Assembly: GCF_964340395.1 (NCBI RefSeq)
Contig: NC_135565.1
Location: forward strand, 10,796,742 to 10,814,241
Origin: Glandiceps talaboti
Taxonomy: Eukaryota; Hemichordata; Enteropneusta; Spengelidae
Reading direction: 5' to 3'
Length of the DNA: 17,500 bases
Shown piece by piece: positions 11,565-17,500 of this stretch (position 1 is its first letter; every line of letters starts with the position of its first letter). The translations under genes were made by a program, and so were the position numbers. Under the pieces are notes generated by a model. That model had not been told where the DNA came from. It did not search any database and saw only the letters and a program-made list of their open reading frames with translations.

Positions 11565-11840
11565 TACCTTACCTTACCTTACCTTACCTTACCTTACCTT
11601 ACCTTACCTTACTTTATCTTGCCTCACCTTGAGAATTGCCTTGCTTCACTTCACTTCACTTCACCTCATCACCTTACCTTACCTTACCTTACTTTACTTT
11701 ACATTTACATGTATACCTTACATTATACCTTCCTCACTTTACCTCGCCTTACCTTATTCCTTACTTTATATCTTACCTTATATCTCACCTCACCTCACCT
11801 CACTTCACCTCACCTCACCATCCCACTCCTTATTTTACCT
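11565..11840. repeat. (TTACC)n pentanucleotide array, partly degenerate
   Basis: Nine to ten perfect ACCTT units at 11565-11612, followed by variants (ACTTT, ACCTC, ACTTC, ACATT) to about 11840. Open frames through it encode leucine/threonine/proline-rich repeats and are not genes. The graded decay suggests expansion at the left end and mutation of older units to the right. Confidence 0.92.
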
Positions 11841-11903
11841 AGGTTGTTATCACGTAAAGGAATTAATCATATCATCGTATAGTCATCAGAGTGCTCCTAA
11901 GGG

Positions 11904-12327
11904 ACGATCGCAAAACTCCACACAAGCTCGATAAGTGAACTTCGTTCATTTAGGGGGGGGGGGTCCTAAATCTGGCGTCAATGGGATTGCTGAACTTCAT
12001 TTTCGTACTTCTAACCAAATTTTGACGGAAAACTTTCACTCCTTCAATGATAACAGCTTTTGTTTTACTACTGAGATATTGATAAGTTGATAAGTTGATA
12101 AAGAATTACTTCTAGTGTGAGATATGGTGCTGGGTTTCTGTGTTTAAAATCATGTTTTTGCATTACATTGATCGTAGTGGTGTGGCCACTATAGTTTTCA
12201 CCAGAGTTTACATAGTATAAACATTTGATGTCGCACTTGTGAACGTTCGTTCAGGGTAAGGGAGGGTTTTTTTGTCCTAAACGAACGATGTTCGGGTGTT
12301 GAGCTTGTGTGATATTGTGCAATCGTA
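11904..12327. mobile_element. 424-bp element with ~50-bp inverted ends (MITE candidate)
   Basis: The left end (11904-11954) matches the reverse complement of the right end (12276-12327): ACGATYGCA, a variable stretch, CACACAAGCTC (identical), seven unmatched bases, GAAC, TCGTTCRTTTAGG. A direct copy of the inner motif (GTGAAC..TTCGTTCA) also lies at 12239-12253, so the right end can form its own hairpin around a G/T-rich loop. The interior has no coding capacity. A run of 11 G is at 11953-11963. No clear target duplication was found. It lies just upstream of the receptor gene. Confidence 0.55.
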
Positions 12328-12445
12328 CGAGTTTGTTGTTTCTACAAATTATTCATTTCTAATTGAAAAAAACACCCATAGTTAAGATAATACAAAATTG
12401 TTGTTTATTTGATTTAAAACATAGTACTTCAACACATGTTTAGCT

Positions 12446-12476
12446 TTTTTCCCTCTTTTTAAAATCTCATTTACAG
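12446..12476 (+). other. Predicted 3' splice site of a 5' UTR intron
   Basis: A long pyrimidine-rich stretch (TTTTTTCCCTCTTTTT) is followed by CATTTACAG ending at 12476, 49 bases before the receptor ATG. Intron-free coding sequence with an intron just upstream in the 5' UTR is common for amine-type receptors. The upstream noncoding exon and promoter were not located. Confidence 0.5.
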
Positions 12477-12525
12477 AAAAACGCCAAAAGTGAAAATAAC
12501 CCCATATCAGACAACAGCTTGAAGA

Positions 12526-13671
12526 ATGACGGAGTTGAACGATTCTTCACTTTTCAACTCGACCTTAGCAAGCAATGATGGACGACCATTTAAACCTATC
12601 CCGTTTGGCATCATTTCTTTTGTCCTGTCGTTCATCATTTTCATAACCGTCTTTGGTAACTTGTCAGTAATCGCTTTCTTTGTTATCGATCCAACAATCC
12701 GAGCAAAACCCAGCAATTTTTACTTGTTGAATCTCGCATGTGCAGACTTTTTAGTTGGTATTTTTTCACTTGTGTTAAATTCAGCATGGGTTCTCTATGA
12801 CTATTGGCCATATGGCGAGAACATCTGTAAGCTGTGGGTTGTCATCGACTTTGTGGCCTGTTTTGAGTCAGTCCTCGCGATCATTTTGATAAGTCTCGAC
12901 AGATACTGGCTGCTAACTCGCGAGATGAAATATATGACGTCACAGTCCAGGAAACGAGTGATTTGTCAATGCGGTATTTCCTGGATACTCGCGTTCTTAA
13001 TCTATGCCCCGATACTACTGGCCTGGAGCCCCATGACCGGTGAGCGAAATGTCGACTACAGCGAAGAGTGTGAAATTGAATTATACACCAATATTTTCTA
13101 CAACACCGTAATGTTGATTATTGAATTTATACTCCCAGTCATCGTCATCGGTTATTTAAATGCGATTGTGTACCTGAATATTCGTAAACGTTCACAAGGG
13201 CTTTTCACTGACCCCGGACAAAGTTGGGCACTTCCTGCCAACTCCACTAGCCCCCAAGATGTAACGGATGAAATCAGAGACCGCCAACACACTGTGCCCA
13301 AGCGTATTGCCTGGTCTGAAAATCCACGAGCAGTCATCCGACCGAATCAGATTACAGTGAACAGTATTCATACAAATAATCAACTGAAGCCAAAACATAA
13401 GAAGGCGGCCAAAACGCTGTCAATTCTAGTGGGCACATTTTTCATCTGCTGGGCACCTTATTACCTGTACACCATACTCACTAATGCGTATATATGTGAC
13501 CATTGCGAAAATTCAACGGCTTGGGAGGTGGTCAATTTTTTATTGTGGTGCAACTCCACATTAAATCCGATTTTGTACGCTTTAACAAATACTCGCATTC
13601 GGTATAACTTCATGAGACTGTTCCAGTGTCGTAACAGTTTGCTAACAACAGACTGGGCAGCAACACAATAA
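12526..13671 (+). CDS. Histamine H3/H4-like rhodopsin-family GPCR
   Basis: Complete 381-aa single-exon receptor of the plasma membrane, probably for a biogenic amine and signalling through G proteins. Seven hydrophobic helices are visible. Key residues: N45 (1.50), D74 (2.50), C101 (3.25) paired with C182 in loop 2, D108 (3.32) for the amine, DRY at 125-127, W153 (4.50), E200 (5.46) four residues before P204, CWAPYY at 308-313, W341 (7.43), and NPxxY at 347-351. D3.32 with E5.46, Y6.51 and W7.43 is the histamine H3/H4 pattern. Loop 3 is about 70 residues, shorter than in mammalian H3. The N-terminus has two glycosylation sequons (N5, N11). Loop 3 between helices 6 and 7 has a CxxC pair (324, 327) as in H3. 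C368 after helix 8 may be palmitoylated. ATG has A at -3 and no in-frame alternative is better supported. Ligand identity is inferred; an orphan amine receptor is the alternative. Confidence 0.93.
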   Translation: MTELNDSSLFNSTLASNDGRPFKPIPFGIISFVLSFIIFITVFGNLSVIAFFVIDPTIRAKPSNFYLLNLACADFLVGIFSLVLNSAWVLYDYWPYGENICKLWVVIDFVACFESVLAIILISLDRYWLLTREMKYMTSQSRKRVICQCGISWILAFLIYAPILLAWSPMTGERNVDYSEECEIELYTNIFYNTVMLIIEFILPVIVIGYLNAIVYLNIRKRSQGLFTDPGQSWALPANSTSPQDVTDEIRDRQHTVPKRIAWSENPRAVIRPNQITVNSIHTNNQLKPKHKKAAKTLSILVGTFFICWAPYYLYTILTNAYICDHCENSTAWEVVNFLLWCNSTLNPILYALTNTRIRYNFMRLFQCRNSLLTTDWAATQ

Positions 13672-13682
13672 ACCGTGATTTA

Positions 13683-14008
13683 AATAGACCACAGGGATCA
13701 GTGAACATGTAAATGATTGATCGATCATTTTAATTTAGATAAGAGGAGAGGAAGGTACGTCTTTATTTAGTCAATAAAGAGAGAATTATATACAGATGAA
13801 AGAGACAAAAATAACCAGGGAACTAAGAAAAACGTTTTATATCACCACAAAAATCAGTGAGTCAATTGATCATTGTCACACACATAATAAGCTTTATTTC
13901 ACTACAAAAAATAATCATTCAATCGATCAATCATTCAACCAAATAATAAATAAATAAATAAATCGATCGATCAATCAACTACATGCTCGCTGATCCCTGT
14001 GAATAGAC
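13683..14008. mobile_element. 312-bp DNA transposon (MITE) in the receptor 3' UTR
   Basis: Terminal inverted repeats of 37 bp (13690-13726 and 13965-14001) differ at only four positions; both begin CACAGGGATCAG and end TGATTGATCGATC. A perfect 7-bp direct repeat AATAGAC flanks it (13683-13689 and 14002-14008), the expected target-site duplication. The interior is AT-rich with GATC/AATC and AATA repeats and has no coding capacity. A 7-bp duplication with CAC..GTG ends does not let me name a superfamily; hAT-like is possible. It begins 18 bases after the receptor stop codon. Confidence 0.85.
13773..13778 (+). promoter_or_regulatory. Candidate polyadenylation signal AATAAA
   Basis: First canonical AATAAA downstream of the receptor stop codon, about 100 bases after it and inside the transposon at 13690-14001. 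If used, the mRNA 3' end is transposon-derived. Further AATAAA copies occur in the AATA repeat at about 13945-13962. Confidence 0.45.
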
Positions 14009-14719
14009 TCAGACATATCCTTGATTCCCACATTGTTTTACAAAATTGTGTATTTGTATATACAACAGCACAAAACACCCCCAACCATACAAAGGGTAGT
14101 GTGTTGGTAAATGCAAACATATCGTCGCGAAGCAACTATGTACTCCCATATTCGGCTGATCAGCTTTGCATTGCCTGGCAACCGTTCACCTCACCTTTTC
14201 AACTTTTCGAAAACTGACATTCTATTTGGCCTGCTGATTTCGATAGGACAACAGCCATTTCCCTCCTAACAGTTTTTTCTTGTGGGAAATGTATCTTCAG
14301 AGTTTAGTCTGTGTTGGGTTTGAAGCTGATGTTCGAATCCTATTTCTTAACATCGTATCTACACTCTGCGAAGGTTCGGGTCGATTTTGAGGAGACTTGG
14401 TGAATTTACGGGTCTTTGTCTTTTGTGGTACCTCAGGCAATGAATTTACTTCGACATGGTTATACGCTTTTAGAAATATTTATCTTATTAATGAGGCGCC
14501 TGTTCAAATCAACTTCTTACGGGCTGGGCTCTATTACAGCGTCATTCCGTAGAAAATCCTGTGGCTATTTTCGTAACTGACGACGTTCACGCATATAAGT
14601 AAAGCAATTTAACTTTTGTCAACAACTGCAGTCGAACATGACTGTTAAATGTGAGAACTCAGACCACTAAAAGGTTTCACATTGGAAGCAAAACGGGAGA
14701 TACAAGGAGAATTAAGTCG
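14009..14719. other. Noncoding DNA
   Basis: No gene recognised. The plus-strand frame 13999-14217 begins in the transposon end and has no recognisable product. A tRNA B-box-like GTTCGAATCC near 14331 has no matching A box upstream, so no tRNA gene is called. Confidence 0.45.
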
Positions 14720-15470
14720 AAACGGGGGCAATAAAACAGCACATAATGTTGAAAAGGTTCAAACGTCTGAAATACTTGCTACTAAATTTGATATACAATA
14801 TTTTTGTAGCTTACTGTAGTTTGATGTCTGAAAGAATTGGCATTCATTCATAACCGTGCCTATTTTTAAGAATGGTGCTACCACGTTCCCGACTACTTAT
14901 TATGGGATATTTGTTATTTTGAAGAAAGATTTTACAATAGTTTATACTGATATGATTGTTTTCAATACAGGATACCAGTACTGATGCAGAATGTGGGCTT
15001 ATGTCAGTTTTAGCAATAGTGTGCTTAAGACTTGCAAATACTCGGATTGAGCGCAAACTTTGATTTACTGGGTTTATGTACATATGTGGGTGTTATTAGG
15101 TCATGTGACAATAGTATGTTGGATACATTTGTAAGTAATAGGCAACAGGTACCAAGAGAACTTCGATCACCTATGTTGTTTTCTCTGCATATAAATGATT
15201 TGAACAATAATTTTCCAAGTAACGATTATTGCGTACATCATGACTGTGAATTGGAAAATCTCCTTACCGACGTGTTGTTTATAAAGGTAGTCTGTATTTC
15301 TGAATACGTCGAGAGAGGACTGAACATTTCATGGGTTGTCTTGTAGATAACTTAAGAAAATGAAAATGAAAGAGGCAAATACTTGTAAAGATAACGATAA
15401 TGATATGCCAGAATGGTTACCGTTCGAGGCAAAATAAGCGGTTGGTTTATCAGGGGCAAATGGAATCACT
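14720..15470 (+). pseudogene. Degenerate LINE reverse-transcriptase fragment
   Basis: Read in shifting plus-strand frames, the segment keeps the order of a non-LTR reverse transcriptase: LLLNLIYNIF near 14785-14810, then VPIFKNGATT with Y.GI following (14855-14910), then LLGLC, LDTFVSNRQ and SPMLFSLHINDL (15065-15200), a decayed region where the YADD box would lie (about 15255-15275), and a tail resembling TKIMICQNG near 15390-15420. Each block is recognisable but stops and frameshifts intervene. The open stretch 15032-15346 is the best-preserved part. It appears older than the LINE at 10660 and keeps a different part of the element, so the two cannot be compared directly. Confidence 0.7.
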
Positions 15471-15540
15471 AAAGTGGTTGTCCCATTTGCATAAATATTC
15501 AGTAATATTAAAAATAGAATACAAATTACAGAGGAGTGTA

Positions 15541-15692
15541 TGTTTGTTGTTGTTGTTGTTGTTGTAGTTGTTGTTGTTGTTGTCGTCGTCGTTGATATGG
15601 TGTTTTTTGTTGTTGTTGGGTTGTTGTTTTTTTGGTTGTTGTTGTTGTTGTTGTTGTTTGTTTTTGTTTTGTTTTTTTTTTTTTGGGGGGGG
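15541..15692. repeat. (TTG)n trinucleotide repeats with poly(T) and poly(G)8
   Basis: TTG units with CGT variants at 15544-15594, a second TTG block at 15608-15660, then T-rich DNA ending in eight G (15685-15692). Open frames across it are low-complexity artefacts. Confidence 0.93.
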
Positions 15693-17483
15693 TGGAGTCA
15701 CCATTTCGCCCGTGTGATTTGGGTAGTATTACTATCCTTTGTGCAATGATATTGCGCTAACAAATATTTCGATAACAGAAAGGGGAGCTCAATTCTTTGT
15801 GTACAACATATTGTGGGCAGGGGTGTTTAGTCGAATAACATATTTTCGCAATTATCAACCAATCATAGCGCAGTATTTATTTGTATACCCAAGGAATTCA
15901 AAATGAATTGATTTCTCAATAGGCATGTATCGATAAACACGTTTATCATTTCTAGTACATGGGTGATCATTTCATTTGAGATTGTTTATTTCAAATATAT
16001 ATGTTGAAACGAAACAATATATTAATATTTTGAATATATATATATATATATTTATATACAATTGTGAGTGTTATTTAACATGTGTTATATAATTGATATA
16101 CATATTTGGTATTGTAATATTAAAATATTCATCATTCTCAAGGCATTTATAAATAAAATGTTAAAACACACTTTATCAAAGTTATCAAGAGATAACTCAC
16201 GAAAACATCACTCTCGATTTCAAAGTATCGCCTCATGTCTAATCACCTATCATACATAGCATCAACTTGCGCTGCTTCTTGGTAGCTTTTAGTGGTTCTC
16301 TGTTGTTACTGTATGTGCATTGACTGTTAGCCCAATGTAGGCTTTATCAGTATCAGTCATTATAATGAAGTATAGAGTTTAAGATACGTCGTGTTGTGCA
16401 GCACCTATTAGGCTTTTTAATTAACCACGACTGTATTTATCTACTCAATGCAGTGAAAATACCACTAGTATGCGCTTGCACCAGTGCAAGTACTCTCTGA
16501 TGCATTATGTAATAGGAACTGACATACTGCAATAGAGTGGCTTGTGCATAGTTATTATCTCTGACATTGAGCCGTTGCCTGGATACGGCAACAGAGTTAT
16601 TATTAATCGAAACTATAATGTGTGGCTCTGATTCACTTTAGCGTGAATTATTTTTTTTTTAAAGTGTTTCGTACAATATTGTATTGAGCGAGAAGTGTGC
16701 CTTATACAGTGATTGTCTTTGTCGTTTTAACGATTTACGGCAAAGCACCTTTTTGAATTTCAATGTACTGTTTATAATCTTTAAAATGTTGTGAGCTTTC
16801 TTGTCTTTGGACTGATTTTTTGAATTTATGTTTTTTGAAATGTTAGTGAATAAAAATGTGAAATGTAACCAAAAATGTTAAATTATTTGGAAATTTGTAT
16901 AAAAATATATATTTACACAACGCTATAACTGTGCCATGTTTGGTTGTCTATTTTAGGGTTTCTTCATTTTGGTAAATGGTTAAATTGTATATTTCGTAAT
17001 TATACTAATTGAGAAAAAAAATCGCATTTTATCATCATAAGTAACGAGTTTACTTATTCCTCCAATGTTCTTGATTGAACATAACGGTCATACCGTAATG
17101 CAAATTCAAACAAAGAAAACCCAAAATTGACGAGCAGCATGTATATAAATCAAATCATTGTATCTTGATGTGTTTGTATTTATTTCGATCTGAATAAAGT
17201 CACGTCATTTACATTGCAAAACTTGTCTTTTAATCACACCTTCCCCTCTGAAGAAAAAATATGAAACTGTGACACATGCATGGACATATCAAGTAAAGCA
17301 GTTTGGTTCGAGATGACAGAATTGTAAATTTGATGGCGTCCTGGCTTTTAAAATCTTACAGTAATTGATTGGTCTGAGAGTACAGGGAAGAGTGTGATTT
17401 GAAATTACTGAAACGATTCGACAACTTTACATTTGATAAGTCACTTGTGCATGTACATGTGTGTGAGGTGGGGTGCATGCATA
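15693..17483. other. Noncoding AT-rich DNA
   Basis: No gene recognised. Holds a short TA tract (16034-16050), a 7-bp perfect hairpin CTTGCAC-CA-GTGCAAG at 16475-16490, and an inverted GTTGCC/GGCAAC pair at 16574-16592. The frame at 16068-16259 is short and AT-driven. Confidence 0.5.
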
Positions 17484-17500
17484 GTATGTATGTATGTATG
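17484..17500. repeat. (GTAT)n microsatellite, cut by the window end
   Basis: Four GTAT units running to the last base; the true length is unknown. Confidence 0.85.

Noticed and set aside
11469-11934. Overlapping plus-strand frames of 68-137 codons
   Set aside because: They are translations of the TTACC array; leucine/threonine/proline repeats without other features.
12507-13398. Minus-strand frames within the receptor gene
   Set aside because: Shadows of a well-supported coding region on the opposite strand.
14325-14341. B-box-like GTTCGAATCC
   Set aside because: No A box at the right distance and no tRNA arms.
15450-15749. Open frames rich in Q, N, K or V
   Set aside because: Translations of the TTG repeat and poly(T).
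16574-16592. X-box-like (RFX) GTTGCC..GGCAAC inverted pair
   Set aside because: Spacing of seven bases is too long for a consensus X-box, and no ciliary gene is near.

Overview
This is AT-rich, repeat-dense animal nuclear DNA. The evidence is a long single-exon seven-helix receptor, Penelope-like and LINE-type retroelement remains, short inverted-repeat DNA transposons with target-site duplications, and long TA, GA, TTACC and TTA microsatellites. There are no operons, ribosome binding sites or CRISPR arrays. The element mix and a histamine-H3/H4-like receptor suggest a marine invertebrate, perhaps an invertebrate deuterostome such as a hemichordate, amphioxus or echinoderm. That placement is inference and the sequence does not prove it.

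Layout. Positions 1-2620 are noncoding DNA with a 101-bp TA tract. Positions 2625-5125 hold a decayed minus-strand Penelope-like retroelement (PLE): N-terminal region, reverse transcriptase, then a GIY-YIG endonuclease at the C-terminal end. A short TTAA-flanked, piggyBac-type nonautonomous transposon sits inside its reverse-transcriptase region. A piece of the same gene lies in inverted orientation at 4967-5040, and a head-to-tail second copy starts at about 2816. Positions 5126-9070 are noncoding, with a 159-bp inverted-repeat element at 7203-7361 and a fragment of a different PLE at 8150-8335. Positions 9074-11310 hold a 116-bp GA tract, a recent 155-bp duplication with a 23-bp perfect inverted repeat at its junction, and the 3' end of a 5'-truncated LINE with a TTA tail. 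Positions 11565-12330 hold a TTACC array and a 424-bp element with ~50-bp inverted ends.

The one intact gene is a 381-aa rhodopsin-family receptor at 12526-13671. Its aspartate in helix 3 and glutamate in helix 5 are the pair used by H3/H4 histamine receptors. A strong splice acceptor 50 bp before its ATG implies a 5' UTR intron. Eleven bases after its stop codon lies a 312-bp transposon with 37-bp terminal inverted repeats and a perfect 7-bp target duplication. The first canonical polyadenylation signal downstream of the gene is inside this transposon. Positions 14720-15470 are a degenerate LINE reverse transcriptase. The rest is noncoding.

I found no multi-gene system. The noteworthy points are the receptor with its transposon-derived 3' end, the nested and inverted PLE complex, and several apparently uncatalogued inverted-repeat elements.
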